Source: Gemmatimonadaceae bacterium (GTDB lineage: Bacteria; Gemmatimonadota; Gemmatimonadetes; Gemmatimonadales; Gemmatimonadaceae). From it: a stretch of 64,000 bases of DNA. The notes under the pieces are model-generated. The model saw nothing but the letters and a program-made list of their open reading frames with translations, did no database searches and was not told the DNA's origin. The position numbers were made by a program, and so were the translations under genes. Within the stretch, counting starts at the first letter, position 1; every line of letters begins with the position of its first letter. The stretch lies in contig JADZAN010000002.1 in assembly GCA_020852815.1 (NCBI GenBank), positions 186,001 to 250,000 of the forward strand, given 5' to 3'. Positions 24,185 through 33,670 of the stretch are shown in pieces.

Positions 24185-25969
24185 ATGCAGCTCCCCCTCA
24201 CCGCCGCCAGCGTCGAACTGGATGCGGCCATCCTCCAGGTGGCCGTCGCGGCTGGGCTCACCGCATACGCCGGTTCGCTCTACCGGCGCTACCGCAAGCC
24301 GCACTTTGCCTGGTTCGCCAGTGCCTGGGCGCTGTACCTGCTGCGGTTGCTCTGCATCATGGCCTTCCTCATCACGCAGCAGAGCGGGTGGCTCTACTGG
24401 CACCAGGTGGTGACGGGATGGACGGCGCTGGCGCTGCTCTGGTCGGCGCTCGTCTTTTCTCGACAGCTGCAATTCAAGCCGGCCTATCTCGCCGCCCTCC
24501 TCTTCCCGCTGGGGTGGTCGGTGATCGCCATCTTCGTGATGCGCGATTTCTTCTGGGCGGCGCTCCCCGCGGTCGTCTTCCTTTCGTTTGTCACCTTCTG
24601 GACCGCGGCGGTCTTCTACCGGCACTGGGAGCGGACGCGCGTGCGCGGGGCGCGCTTCCTCGCCGTGGCGCTCTTCCTCTGGGCGCTGCACCATCTCGAC
24701 TATCCTTTCCTGCGGGCGCGCGGGGCGTGGAACCCGTGGGGATACTACCTCGACATCATCTTCCTCCTCTGCACCGGCGTCGGGCTCACCTACTTGGTTC
24801 TCGATGAGCTCAAGCAGGGCTTCACCGCACTCACTTCGCTCGCCGCGACGACCAGCACGGTGGCCGAGCGCGACGACCTCGAGGTGCTGCTGGGGCAGGC
24901 CCTTTCGCTCCCGGCCACGCGCGGCGCCGCGCTCCTCGCGCGCGCCGGCCGCGAGACCACGCTCGTGCGCGGGGTGGGGGAGTGCGCGCCGTGGGCGTCC
25001 AACGCACTCCCGCCCACGGCGATCGAATTGGCCGATACCGCCATCGCCACCGGCGCCCCGCGCGTGACCGGCGCGTGGACGCACGGGGCGGCGCGAGCCT
25101 CGTTAGGCTTCGCCTACGGCGCCGCCCTCCCCATCCCGCGCGCCACCGCGGGGACGGCGGCGCTCGTCCTCGTCGGTGACGTCCGCAACCCGTTCACCGC
25201 GCTCGACGACGCCTTCCTCATCGCCCTCGGCCAGCAGCTCGGCGCCGCCCTCGACGCCGCCGAACTCACGCGACGGTTGCGCGCGCGTACCGCCGACCTG
25301 ACCCGCCTCTCCGCGCGCATGATCGAGCAGCATGAGGAGGAGCGGCGCCGCATCTCGCTCGAGCTGCACGACGAGACGGCGCAGGTGTTCAGCGCCGTCA
25401 AGTTGCAGCTGGGGTTGCTGCGCGAGCGCACGAGCGGCAACGAGGCACTCGGCGTCGAGCGGGCCCTCGCGCTCGTGGACGAGGGGATGCGCTCCATCCG
25501 GAACGTGACCGAGACGCTGCGCCCCACCGTCCTCGACGACCTGGGTCTGGTCCCCGCCATGCGCTCGCTCGCCGTGGGCTTCGAGGGGCAGTGCGGGATC
25601 GAGGTCACGCTCGATGCGCCGGAGCCCGCCCCCCACTTGAGCGAGGACGCCGAACTGGCGCTCTTTCGGGCCATGCAGGAGGCGCTGTCGAACGTGGCGC
25701 GCCACGCCCCGCGCGCCCAGCACGTGTGGGCGTCGCTGCGCGAGGAGTCGGGGGCGCTGGTGCTCGACGTGCGCGACGATGGCCTGGGGAGCGACGCACC
25801 GCTCGACCGGGAACGACTGGAACGCCTGGAGCGCGAGGGACACATGGGACTCGCCGGGATGCGCGAGCGCATCGGATCGTTAGGAGGGACCGTGACACTC
25901 GCCCACGCCGCCGAAGGCGGGGTGAGGGTCACCATCTGCGTCCCGCTGCGCGCCATCGGGGCCGCATGA
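24185..25969 (+). CDS. NarL-type sensor histidine kinase
   Basis: A 594-residue membrane kinase. Residues 1 to about 215 contain six or seven transmembrane helices. About 225-360 is a GAF-like sensory domain (LEVLLGQALSLPATRG, TALDDAFLIALGQQLGAAL). A HisKA_3 dimerisation domain has the phospho-acceptor H395 in ERRRISLELHDETAQ. The HATPase follows, with QEALSNVARHA, DVRDDGLG and GHMGLAGMRERI. The stop overlaps the start of the response regulator gene (ATGA), so they form a two-component pair. The stimulus cannot be inferred. Confidence 0.92.
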   Translation: MQLPLTAASVELDAAILQVAVAAGLTAYAGSLYRRYRKPHFAWFASAWALYLLRLLCIMAFLITQQSGWLYWHQVVTGWTALALLWSALVFSRQLQFKPAYLAALLFPLGWSVIAIFVMRDFFWAALPAVVFLSFVTFWTAAVFYRHWERTRVRGARFLAVALFLWALHHLDYPFLRARGAWNPWGYYLDIIFLLCTGVGLTYLVLDELKQGFTALTSLAATTSTVAERDDLEVLLGQALSLPATRGAALLARAGRETTLVRGVGECAPWASNALPPTAIELADTAIATGAPRVTGAWTHGAARASLGFAYGAALPIPRATAGTAALVLVGDVRNPFTALDDAFLIALGQQLGAALDAAELTRRLRARTADLTRLSARMIEQHEEERRRISLELHDETAQVFSAVKLQLGLLRERTSGNEALGVERALALVDEGMRSIRNVTETLRPTVLDDLGLVPAMRSLAVGFEGQCGIEVTLDAPEPAPHLSEDAELALFRAMQEALSNVARHAPRAQHVWASLREESGALVLDVRDDGLGSDAPLDRERLERLEREGHMGLAGMRERIGSLGGTVTLAHAAEGGVRVTICVPLRAIGAA

Positions 25970-26712
25970 CGACGCCCAACGGACCGGACGAGGGGGTGCT
26001 CCCCGCGGCTCCGGCGGTGCCGCCGGTTGCAGCTCGCGGTGGCGTCATTCGCGTCGTCCTGGTCGACGACCACGGGATCGTGCGCGAAGGGTTGCGCCAG
26101 GTGCTCGCCACCGACGGTGACTTCGACGTGGTGGGGGAGGCCAGCAACGGCGAGCAGGCGCTGGCGGTCGCCCAGCAGGTGCAACCCGACGTCATCCTCC
26201 TCGATATCACCATGCCCGGCGACTCCGGGCTCGTGGTGGCCCAGAAGCTGCGCTCTCAGGTCCCGGCGGCGCGCGTCCTGATGCTCAGCGTGCATGACGA
26301 CGCCGAGTACGTGATGCAGAGCGTGCGCGCCGGCGCGCATGGCTACCTGCGCAAGGACACCACGCCCGGCGACCTGCGCGCCGCGGTGCGCGCCGTGCAT
26401 GGCGGCGACGCCTGGTTCTCGCCGGCCGTTGCCAAGCGGCTGACGGAGGTGCTGCGTAGCGAGGCGACGGCTCCGCCAGCCGCACCCGCGCCGGCCGTCG
26501 TCGCCGCCTCGCTCGACGTCCTCACCAACCGCGAGCGCGAGGTCCTCGCCCTGGTGGCCCGGGGGCTGCTCAACAAGGAGATCGGGGCGCAACTCGGGAT
26601 CAGCACACGCACCGTAGAGGCGCATCGCGACTCCATGGTGCGCAAGCTGGGGATCCGCAGCGCGGCGGGGCTCACGCGCTTCGCGTTGGAGCAGGGGCTG
26701 CTGGAGGAGTAG
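25966..26712 (+). CDS. NarL/LuxR-family response regulator
   Basis: A 248-residue regulator. After a 25-residue N-terminal extension, the receiver domain has the acidic pair D34/D35 (VLVDDHGIVREGL), phospho-acceptor D80 (VILLDITMPG) and the switch region VLMLSVHDD followed by YLRKDTT. An Ala/Pro linker leads to a LuxR-type HTH (LTNREREVLALVARGLLNKEIG, STRTVEAHRDSMVRKLGI). It overlaps the kinase gene by four bases. DNA targets are unknown. Confidence 0.93.
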   Translation: MTTPNGPDEGVLPAAPAVPPVAARGGVIRVVLVDDHGIVREGLRQVLATDGDFDVVGEASNGEQALAVAQQVQPDVILLDITMPGDSGLVVAQKLRSQVPAARVLMLSVHDDAEYVMQSVRAGAHGYLRKDTTPGDLRAAVRAVHGGDAWFSPAVAKRLTEVLRSEATAPPAAPAPAVVAASLDVLTNREREVLALVARGLLNKEIGAQLGISTRTVEAHRDSMVRKLGIRSAAGLTRFALEQGLLEE

Positions 26713-26751
26713 GCGGGGCGCGCACGAACGCGCCTCACGTGAGCGCCCCGC
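26713..26751. terminator. Hairpin between convergent genes
   Basis: GCGGGGCGC (26713-26721) and GCGCCCCGC (26743-26751) form a perfect nine-pair stem with a 21-base loop, directly after the response regulator stop and facing the convergent acylase gene. There is no T-tract, so termination function is inference. Confidence 0.35.
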
Positions 26752-26795
26752 GCGCCGCACGCGAGCGCCGCATCGGCGCGCTCCGGAAGCGCGTC

Positions 26796-29144
26796 TTACC
26801 GGCGCGTGCTCGTGCGCCACCGCACGGTTTCACCTACCTGCGCCGCGCCGATCTCGGCGGCGGTGAAGGCCACGTCGATCCACGACTGCCGGGAGTAGAC
26901 CGCGGTCATGTCGGCGAAGTGCGGCGACGCGGGGTTGGTCGACTGCGAGTAGGTCACGATGAAGCGTCCGTGCGGGGGGCGCGGGCCTAACGTGACGGCG
27001 TGGATGTAGCTGTCGCCGGTGCGGATGTCGGTGATCCCCTTGCCTGGCTCGAACGCCCCCGGCGACACCATGTGGTACGTGTAGGAGGCCCCGGAGAGCG
27101 GGAGGCGCCTACCACCGCGGGTGGTGCCCTGCACATCGCCTAACGCGGCGTCGAGGGCGATCCCCGCCCCGGCCAGGCGCATCGCGGTGCGCGCCAGCGC
27201 CAGTCGCGTCTCGTCTGAGGCCACGAAGCCCCGCGGCGTCCCCACCGGGTCGGCCGGGTCGAACGGGACGCGCCAGTAGCGAGCGGCGAGCGCGAAGCCC
27301 GTCATCGGGATGCGTTCGAGCGAGCGGACAAACTCGGCGAAGAGTGCCGAGCCGCGAGACGTTAGGCGGTCGGTGCGGTCCCACGCGGCGAGCGCGGTGC
27401 ACGCCGGCGTCAGGTCTTGCTCGCGGCCGTCGGCCAGGCGCACCCGCGGTGTGGCGCGGCAGTCGGCGAGCAGGTCGTCCAGCACCAACTCGGCGAGCAG
27501 GTTGCGCGACGAGAAGAAGCGCGCTTCCCAGGTGGCGGGGGTGAGCGACGCCGTTCCGCCCTTCATGAACTCCTGCATATAGAGGGCGGCCACGCGCGTC
27601 CGCTCGCCGCGCGTCGTGCGCTCCGGGCCAATGACCTGCGGGAAGCCCTCGAGCAAGCCGTTCGGTGCAGTGGTGGGATACCAGTGGCTGTCGTTGGAGT
27701 TGAGCGTGACGTCGCGCCGGATGGTCCAGGGGCGCAGTTGGGCCGGGATGATGCCCGGCTGCGGCGCGCGCGCGTCGCGGGTCCAGGCGCACCGCGGATT
27801 GGCGCCGTCGAGGACAGCGATGTCGCCCAGCGGTGGGGCGTTAGGCACGGCGCAGCGTGTCAGCTGTGCGTCGGTCACGTGGCCGGCAACGGAGATGTTG
27901 GCAAAGAGGACCTCACCGTTCCGGTCGGCCGCCGTGATGTTGGACCACGGCGACCCCTGATGCGTGACGAGGGCGCGCCGGATGTCGTGCACGCTGCGCG
28001 CGCTGGCAATGGCGAGGAAGGTGTCGGCGGTGCGCACGTTGCCGCGTTCGGGGTCGGCAAAGGCGTAGGCGTGTTCGCGCGTCCATCCCAGCCCAGGGGC
28101 GACGACGAGCGGGCCGTAGCGCGACTCCCAGATCACGTGCGTCCGCTCGCCACCGATGGCGGGGATGCGCAGCTCGATGCGCCGCATGGCGACCGTCGAG
28201 TCCCCCACGCGGTAGCGCGTCGGGTCGCTCGCGTCGAGCGTGAGGCGGTACAGGGTGCTGCGCTGGTCGGTGGTGTGCGTGTCCGACCACCCGATGTAGG
28301 GGGAGAAGCCGATCATCGGGACGGGAACGCCGTACAGGGTGGAGCCGAACAGGTCGAGGCGACCGGGGACCGTCAGGTGCATGGCGTAGAGCCGCTCGCT
28401 GCCGCGCCACGGAAAGTGCGGGTTGGCGAAGGTGAAGCCGCCGCCCTGGGCGCCGAGGACGTCGCGGCCGACGGCCAGCGCGTTGGAGCCACCGCTCAGT
28501 GCGTGCAGCCGGGAGAGGGCGAAGGGCGGTGCCGCATCGCCCGGCGCTTGTGCAGCTGGCGGCGCGGCGGTGGCGATCTCCCGCAGCAACAGCGCCGACG
28601 TCATGATGAGCGGGACATGCGCGAGCCGGCGCCAGATGTCGTCCTCGGTGATGGCGCGGAACCACGGCGCGTCGCGGCACGTCTCCCCCGGCTGCGGCGT
28701 GCCACGCAGATGACGGTTGAACCCCGTCACGTAGCCGGCGAGCAACGCCCGCACGTCGCGCGATGCGGCGCGGCGCACGGCGGCCACGCTCCCGGAGTCG
28801 AGCAGGTAGCGATAGACGGCGTCGCTCTGGAGGTTCGTGAGGCGCACGCCCACGAAGTCGTCGACATAATCGCTGTCGGCCCCCAGGTGCCGACTGCGCT
28901 CGCCGGCCAGCGTGATGAGCTTCTCCGTCGTCAGGCAGAGGTTCTCGCGCGCGAAGGCCCAGCCGTACCCCTCGCCCGCCCCGGCGAGGGTGGTCGCGCG
29001 CACGTGCGGCATGCCAAAGGCGGTGTAGCGAACCTCGACCGACTGCGCGCCGCCCTGCCCGTGGGCGGGGCGCGCGGTAGCGAGCAGCGAGAGGGCAAGT
29101 GCACCCGAGCGGAGCACGGTCATGGGGCGGGAGCGCGCGTTCAT
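26796..29144 (-). CDS. Penicillin acylase-family Ntn hydrolase, PvdQ/AHL-acylase-like
   Basis: A 782-residue secreted Ntn-hydrolase precursor (S45). A signal peptide ends near ARPAHGQ. An alpha subunit and spacer run to about residue 219. The nucleophile is S220 (LSGGSNALAVG), which becomes the N-terminus of the beta chain after self-cleavage. The following segments ANPHFPWRGSERLYAMHLT (H243) and GRLDLFGSTLYGVPVPMIGFS match acylases such as PvdQ and QuiP, which hydrolyse long-chain acyl-homoserine lactones or acylated siderophore precursors, better than penicillin G acylases. SPWSNITAADRNGE supplies the downstream asparagine region. It is probably a single-gene unit. No LuxI/LuxR or siderophore cluster is in the window, so the substrate is open. 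Confidence 0.88.
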   Translation of the reverse strand: MNARSRPMTVLRSGALALSLLATARPAHGQGGAQSVEVRYTAFGMPHVRATTLAGAGEGYGWAFARENLCLTTEKLITLAGERSRHLGADSDYVDDFVGVRLTNLQSDAVYRYLLDSGSVAAVRRAASRDVRALLAGYVTGFNRHLRGTPQPGETCRDAPWFRAITEDDIWRRLAHVPLIMTSALLLREIATAAPPAAQAPGDAAPPFALSRLHALSGGSNALAVGRDVLGAQGGGFTFANPHFPWRGSERLYAMHLTVPGRLDLFGSTLYGVPVPMIGFSPYIGWSDTHTTDQRSTLYRLTLDASDPTRYRVGDSTVAMRRIELRIPAIGGERTHVIWESRYGPLVVAPGLGWTREHAYAFADPERGNVRTADTFLAIASARSVHDIRRALVTHQGSPWSNITAADRNGEVLFANISVAGHVTDAQLTRCAVPNAPPLGDIAVLDGANPRCAWTRDARAPQPGIIPAQLRPWTIRRDVTLNSNDSHWYPTTAPNGLLEGFPQVIGPERTTRGERTRVAALYMQEFMKGGTASLTPATWEARFFSSRNLLAELVLDDLLADCRATPRVRLADGREQDLTPACTALAAWDRTDRLTSRGSALFAEFVRSLERIPMTGFALAARYWRVPFDPADPVGTPRGFVASDETRLALARTAMRLAGAGIALDAALGDVQGTTRGGRRLPLSGASYTYHMVSPGAFEPGKGITDIRTGDSYIHAVTLGPRPPHGRFIVTYSQSTNPASPHFADMTAVYSRQSWIDVAFTAAEIGAAQVGETVRWRTSTRR

Positions 29145-29227
29145 CGGGAGCGAGTCGTGCGAGGTTGGTGCGCGGTTGGCGCAGACCTCGCGAGACGTTT
29201 GCGCGAGGTCCGTGTGGCGTTCGATTT

Positions 29228-29243
29228 GTTAGTCGTGACTAGC
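29228..29243. promoter_or_regulatory. Palindromic operator candidate upstream of the MFS-TetR operon
   Basis: TAGTC-GT-GACTA is a perfect five-base inverted repeat, extended by a matching G/C pair, in a locally A/T-rich patch 33 bases before the MFS start. TetR regulators bind such palindromes, and a TetR gene is second in this operon. No other signal is clear in the 131-base divergent gap. Confidence 0.4.
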
Positions 29244-29275
29244 TTCTCGGGCAATCTGCCCACACCTTTCCGTGC

Positions 29276-30598
29276 GTGTCAACCACGACCCCCACTCCGA
29301 CATCCGATCGCCGCGGCGACGCGTGGGGGCTCGCGCTCCTCCTCTTCCTCGCCAACACGCTGTCGTTCGTCGACCGGCAGGTGCTCACGCTGCTGGTAAA
29401 GCCGTTGCGCGCGGAACTGGGGATTTCCGACGTGCAGGTGTCGCTTTTGCAGGGGCTGGCCTTCGCCTCGCTCTACGCGGTGCTGGGGCTCCCGCTGGGA
29501 CGCCTGGCCGATCGCGTGCACCGAGCGCGCCTCATGGCCGCCGGCGTCGCGCTGTGGAGCACGATGACCATCGCCTCGGCGGTGGCGCCCTCCTACCCGC
29601 AGCTCTTCCTCGCCCGCATGGGGGTCGCCGTGGGAGAGGCGGCACTCGCCCCCGCTGCTGTCTCGCTTTTGTCCGACCGCTTTGCGCGCGCGCGCACGGG
29701 ACGCGCGATCGCGGTCTTCCAGGCGGGGATCTTCACCGGCTCGGCGCTCGCCCTCCTCGCCGGCGGGTGGCTCCTCGCCGCCGTCGACGCCGGCGGGATG
29801 CCGTGGCTGCAGTCGCTCGGCATCACCACCCCCTGGCGCGCGGTCTTCCTCGTGGTGGGGCTCCCCGGGTGGATCATCGCGCCGCTCCTCCTCCTGGTGC
29901 ACGAACCTCGTACGGGGGCCATCGCCGCTGGCGCCTCCCAGCTTTCGGTCGGTAGGGTGGTGGGGTGGGTCTGGGCGCGACGCACCGTCTACGGGGGCGT
30001 GATTACCGCCTTCACCGCCATCACCATCCTTGCCTATGGATCGATGGCGTGGGCCCCCACGGTTCTCGTCCGGCTGCACGCGCTCACGTCGGCAAGCGCC
30101 GGGATCCGGCTCGGGATCATTACTCTCATCGCCGGCCCGTTCGGAGTTGTCACGGGTGGGTGGCTGGTCGACAGGCTCGTCGCACGCGGGCGTGCCGACG
30201 CGCCGATCATCGGCGCGCTCGCTGGCGTGATTGTCTTCGCGCTCGTGGTCCCCGCCTTCGCGCTGGCCTCGTCGCTCACGATGGCGACCATCGCGGCGGT
30301 GGCGCTCTCGCTCGCGCAGTCGTATCCGTATGGCATTGCCAGCACATCGCTGGCCATGGTCACGCCGCCGGCCATGCGTGGGCAGGTGGTGGCGCTCTAT
30401 CTCCTCATCTCCAACCTGCTGGGACTCACCCTCGGCCCCCTCCTCGTGGCGCTGGGGACGCAGCAAGTTTTCGGTGACGATCTCGCCGTGGGTCGTTCGC
30501 TCGCCCTCCTCCCCATCCTCACCATGCCCATCGCGTTCGCGTCCCTGCTCGCATCGCGGGTGTCCTATGCCCGCGCCTGGCGCGCCTCCGACCGCTGA
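29276..30598 (+). CDS. MFS transporter
   Basis: A 440-residue major facilitator with twelve hydrophobic helices. The typical loop motif between helices 2 and 3 is visible ([16 protein letters not shown]), and [19 protein letters not shown] in the N-terminal part fits the spinster/hexuronate-like MFS group. The GTG start at 29276 gives a short cytoplasmic N-terminus. Its stop overlaps the TetR start (TGATG). With the downstream phosphotriesterase-like enzyme it may import or export that enzyme's substrate; specificity is unknown. Confidence 0.88.
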   Translation: MSTTTPTPTSDRRGDAWGLALLLFLANTLSFVDRQVLTLLVKPLRAELGISDVQVSLLQGLAFASLYAVLGLPLGRLADRVHRARLMAAGVALWSTMTIASAVAPSYPQLFLARMGVAVGEAALAPAAVSLLSDRFARARTGRAIAVFQAGIFTGSALALLAGGWLLAAVDAGGMPWLQSLGITTPWRAVFLVVGLPGWIIAPLLLLVHEPRTGAIAAGASQLSVGRVVGWVWARRTVYGGVITAFTAITILAYGSMAWAPTVLVRLHALTSASAGIRLGIITLIAGPFGVVTGGWLVDRLVARGRADAPIIGALAGVIVFALVVPAFALASSLTMATIAAVALSLAQSYPYGIASTSLAMVTPPAMRGQVVALYLLISNLLGLTLGPLLVALGTQQVFGDDLAVGRSLALLPILTMPIAFASLLASRVSYARAWRASDR

Positions 30599-31476
30599 TG
30601 CCCGCGACGCGCGGGCGAAGCGCCGCACGACGGCCCTCGCCACCCGCCTTTCGGGCGCTGGTCGCCGAGCGGCAGCAACGCAGCGCCGCACCTACCAAGG
30701 GAGAGCGCACGCGGCAGCGCGTCTTCCTCGCCGCGATCGAGCTGCTCAACGAGATCGGCTATCGCGACATGAAGGTCTCGGACGTGTGCGAGCGGGCGCA
30801 GGTGACGCCGCCGGTGGTCTATCTCTACTTCGAGAACAAGCTCGCGCTCACCACCGAAGTCCTGCACGCCTTCCTCGACAGCTTCCGCGCCGGCCCGGCG
30901 GAGGCGGAGCGTGCCGCGCATCGCACGGCGTACGAGGCGATCCACGCGGCCAACCGCGAGTGGATCACCATGGCGCGGCAGAATGCGGGGCTGGTGCGCT
31001 GCCTGTTGCAACTGGCCGATGACGAACCGGCCTTTGCCCGCATCTTCGCCGACGCCAACGACGCCTGGTACCGTCGCATCTCGGCGGCCGTGCTGCACCG
31101 CTTTCCGACGGCGCGCGTCCGCGAAGAGGAGGTGCGGCTGGCGGCGTATGCGCTGGGCGGGATGATCGACGAACTGGTGCGCAAGCGCTTCACCGCGCGC
31201 GACCCGCACCTCGCCGCCCTGCTGGACGACGTGGCGCCGAGCGACGAGGCCCTGGCGCGCTTTGTCTCGGTGCTCTGGTACCGGGCGCTCTACGCGACCG
31301 ATCCGGATGACGTGACGTTGCCGCTGGCGGGACTGGCGCAGCATCCCGAAGGCGCGACCTCCCCCGCACGCGCAAAGGGGCGCGGCGCGACTCGCAAGCC
31401 GGCACGCCAGCCGGCACGCCAGCCGGCACGCCAGCCGGCACGCGAGCCGGCTCGCCGAACGGGGAAGCAGCGATGA
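30598..31476 (+). CDS. TetR-family transcriptional regulator
   Basis: A 292-residue regulator with an unusually long polar N-terminus (about 35 residues) before the TetR HTH ([39 protein letters not shown]). A ligand-binding helical domain follows to about residue 240. The C-terminal tail is Lys/Arg/Pro/Ala-rich and contains tandem QPAR units encoded by a 12-base repeat. It overlaps the MFS gene by one base and the phosphotriesterase-like gene by four, so all three are co-translated. Autoregulation through the palindrome at 29228 is plausible but untested. Confidence 0.88.
   Translation: MPATRGRSAARRPSPPAFRALVAERQQRSAAPTKGERTRQRVFLAAIELLNEIGYRDMKVSDVCERAQVTPPVVYLYFENKLALTTEVLHAFLDSFRAGPAEAERAAHRTAYEAIHAANREWITMARQNAGLVRCLLQLADDEPAFARIFADANDAWYRRISAAVLHRFPTARVREEEVRLAAYALGGMIDELVRKRFTARDPHLAALLDDVAPSDEALARFVSVLWYRALYATDPDDVTLPLAGLAQHPEGATSPARAKGRGATRKPARQPARQPARQPAREPARRTGKQR
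31397..31456 (+). repeat. Five tandem 12-base units inside the TetR gene
   Basis: AGCCGGCACGCC is repeated five times, the last two copies imperfect. It encodes the basic QPAR-type tail of the TetR protein. Copy number could vary between strains by slippage without breaking the frame. Confidence 0.85.
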
Positions 31477-32495
31477 CCCGTCACGTGCAAACGGTGCTCG
31501 GTCCGCTCGACCCCGCCGAGCTGGGGATGACGCTCCTGCACGAACACCTGCTGTGCGACATCCGCCCGCCGCTCTGGCGCGCCGACGGGATGTACGGCTA
31601 CGACATCCCGATCGCCGAGCGCTTCGCCATCGACTATGGCGAGGTACACGCGCCGGGCAACCTCGTGCTCGACGAGGTGGAGCTGGCGGTTGCCGAGCTG
31701 GCGCGCATGCGCGCCGATGGCGGGCGCAGCGTGGTCGATCTCTCGTGCGGAGGGCTTCATCCCGATCCGCGTGGGCTGGCGGAGGTGGCGCGCCGCGCCG
31801 ACGTGCACATCGTGATGGGATGCGGCTGGTACGTGGACGACTACCAGGCCGCGGGGAACGCGCAGCGCAGCGTCGACAGCTTTGCCGCGGAGATGGTCAG
31901 TCAGCTGCAACACGGGACATGGGGGACCGAGGTGCGCGCCGGGATCATTGGCGAGATCGGATGCCAGCACCCCTGGACGGCACTGGAGCAGCGCGTGATG
32001 GAGGGGGCCGTGATCGCCATGCAGGCGACCGGGGCCGCGTTGAGCGTGCATCCCGGGCGCCACCCCGACCAGCCGCAGCAGGTTGTCGACTTCCTGCGCC
32101 TGCGCGGCGTGGATATGTCGCGCGTGGTCATGAGCCACATCGACCGCACCATCTTCGACGACGAGCGCCTCTTCCGGCTGGCCGACAGCGGAGTGGTGCT
32201 CGAGTTCGACCTGTTCGGGATGGAGACGACGTTCTACAAGCTGTCGGACATCGACATGCCAAACGACGGCGTGCGTGTGGCGACGCTGGGCCGCCTCAAG
32301 CAGCGCGGACACCTCGACCAGCTCGCCATCAGCCAGGACATCTGTTATCGCTCGCGCCTGGTGGCCTGTGGCGGGCATGGATACGGCCACGTTTTCCGCA
32401 ACGTCGTCCCGCTCCTGCTCCGGCGAGGCTTCACCGATGGCGACGTGAGGCGCATCCTCGTGGAAACGCCGGCGCGGCTGCTCGCGATCGGGTGA
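31473..32495 (+). CDS. Phosphotriesterase-family metal-dependent hydrolase
   Basis: A 340-residue amidohydrolase-fold enzyme of the phosphotriesterase family. Metal ligands are visible: H23 and H25 (LLHEHLLCD), H193 (SVHPGRHP), H222 (SHIDRTIF) and D289 (SQDICYRS). The bridging residue is glutamate (E161 in IIGEIGC), as in the phosphotriesterase homology proteins (PHP), rather than the carboxylated lysine of true paraoxonase-type enzymes. Lactone or ester hydrolysis is therefore more likely than organophosphate hydrolysis. It overlaps the TetR gene by four bases (ATGA) and is the only enzyme in that operon. Confidence 0.9.
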   Translation: MTRHVQTVLGPLDPAELGMTLLHEHLLCDIRPPLWRADGMYGYDIPIAERFAIDYGEVHAPGNLVLDEVELAVAELARMRADGGRSVVDLSCGGLHPDPRGLAEVARRADVHIVMGCGWYVDDYQAAGNAQRSVDSFAAEMVSQLQHGTWGTEVRAGIIGEIGCQHPWTALEQRVMEGAVIAMQATGAALSVHPGRHPDQPQQVVDFLRLRGVDMSRVVMSHIDRTIFDDERLFRLADSGVVLEFDLFGMETTFYKLSDIDMPNDGVRVATLGRLKQRGHLDQLAISQDICYRSRLVACGGHGYGHVFRNVVPLLLRRGFTDGDVRRILVETPARLLAIG

Positions 32496-32513
32496 GCGCG
32501 CCAAGGCGCCGCG

Positions 32514-33437
32514 CTACTTGCGGTGCCCGAACAGCGCGTTGGTCACCTGCGGGTGCTCGAACATGTCCTTGGGCGAGTGCCCCGGCCCGTCGGCAATGAC
32601 GAGGCGCCAGTTGAACGGCCACTGCCGCTTGTGCGCCAGATCCATCGCCTCGTTGAACCAGCGGATGTTGCGCGAGTAGCGGTGCACGCCTTGTGCGTAG
32701 GCGTCTCCCTGCGGAAGCTGCGCCATCTCCACGTCGCCTGTCCCGATGTAGACCGTCATGGGGAGTGCGAGGTAGCGGCGAATGCGGTCGTCGTTGCCCA
32801 GGTCATCAGGGAGCTTCCCGAAGCCGAGCCCGAAGTCCATGGCCCGCGTGGGGAACATCGTCGAGCCCGACGCCATGGCCACCAACCGCTCGGCGTCGAG
32901 GTCGATGAACGCCGCCATGCGCGAGACAAACTGCCCGCCCGCCGAGAAGCCTGCGAGGATCCAGGGGAGCGACGCGTTCCCCTCGCGCTGCCGGATGTAG
33001 CGGGCGAGTGCGGGGATGAACGCATAGGTGCGCTCGTCAGGCGCGGCGAACGACGAGTCGGCGCGATAGACGCCGCCGAACTGGTAGCGCCATTCGGGGA
33101 ATCGCTTGAGGTCGAACAGCGGAACGACGACGAGTCGCTGGTGTTTCTCCGCCATCCCGACCGCGTTGTCGCGATACGACTCCGCCGCGCGCGACGCACC
33201 GTGCAGGAGGAGGATGAACCCCTCGCCGTTGTAGCTGTCGGGTTTGTACGCGAACAGCTGCAATGGCGTGCCGTTGATGTCGGCCTCGATCACGCTCTTG
33301 CCGGCAGGAAAGGCGCTGCCTGGTGCCTGGGCGCCGAGCGAGTGGGGCGTTGCGGTGACGCCGGCGAGCAGGAGCGCCAGCGCGGGGAGCGCGCGGGCGA
33401 GGAAGACGCGGCGAGCGAGACGGGAAACCATCGGCAT
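32514..33437 (-). CDS. Secreted alpha/beta hydrolase
   Basis: A 307-residue exported hydrolase: the signal region RRVFLARALPALALLLAGVT is followed by a processing region near LGAQAP. The core contains ILLLHGASRAAESY (oxyanion region), the nucleophile elbow GFSAGGQFVSRM and a late histidine in ADGPGHSPKDMFEH. The arrangement resembles secreted esterases and PHB-depolymerase-like enzymes. I chose ATG 33437; ATG 33431 two codons later is equally possible. The gene is convergent with the phosphotriesterase-like gene (18-base gap) and divergent from the ClC gene. Confidence 0.82.
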   Translation of the reverse strand: MPMVSRLARRVFLARALPALALLLAGVTATPHSLGAQAPGSAFPAGKSVIEADINGTPLQLFAYKPDSYNGEGFILLLHGASRAAESYRDNAVGMAEKHQRLVVVPLFDLKRFPEWRYQFGGVYRADSSFAAPDERTYAFIPALARYIRQREGNASLPWILAGFSAGGQFVSRMAAFIDLDAERLVAMASGSTMFPTRAMDFGLGFGKLPDDLGNDDRIRRYLALPMTVYIGTGDVEMAQLPQGDAYAQGVHRYSRNIRWFNEAMDLAHKRQWPFNWRLVIADGPGHSPKDMFEHPQVTNALFGHRK

Positions 33438-33670
33438 CGAATGTCGAAGTCGGTCGTGAACGAGGTATCCTCGAACTTGCGCCGCAATCCGCCGCGCCGC
33501 GAGCCCGTCGACACCCGAGCAGCCGCGCGCCAAGCTGCCCCGCCGGAGTTCTCTTCACTCCTTCGCGCCTGCGGGTGCGCCCCGCCCTTCACCGCGCCCC
33601 GCGATTAGACTGCATCAAGCGCGCGGCACCGCGCCCGGGCGCCTGACGACACGACGGAGGGCCACGACGC

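Noticed and set aside
31473-32495. Organophosphate-degrading phosphotriesterase
   Set aside because: The bridging residue is Glu161 rather than a carboxylated lysine, as in PHP homologues without that activity.
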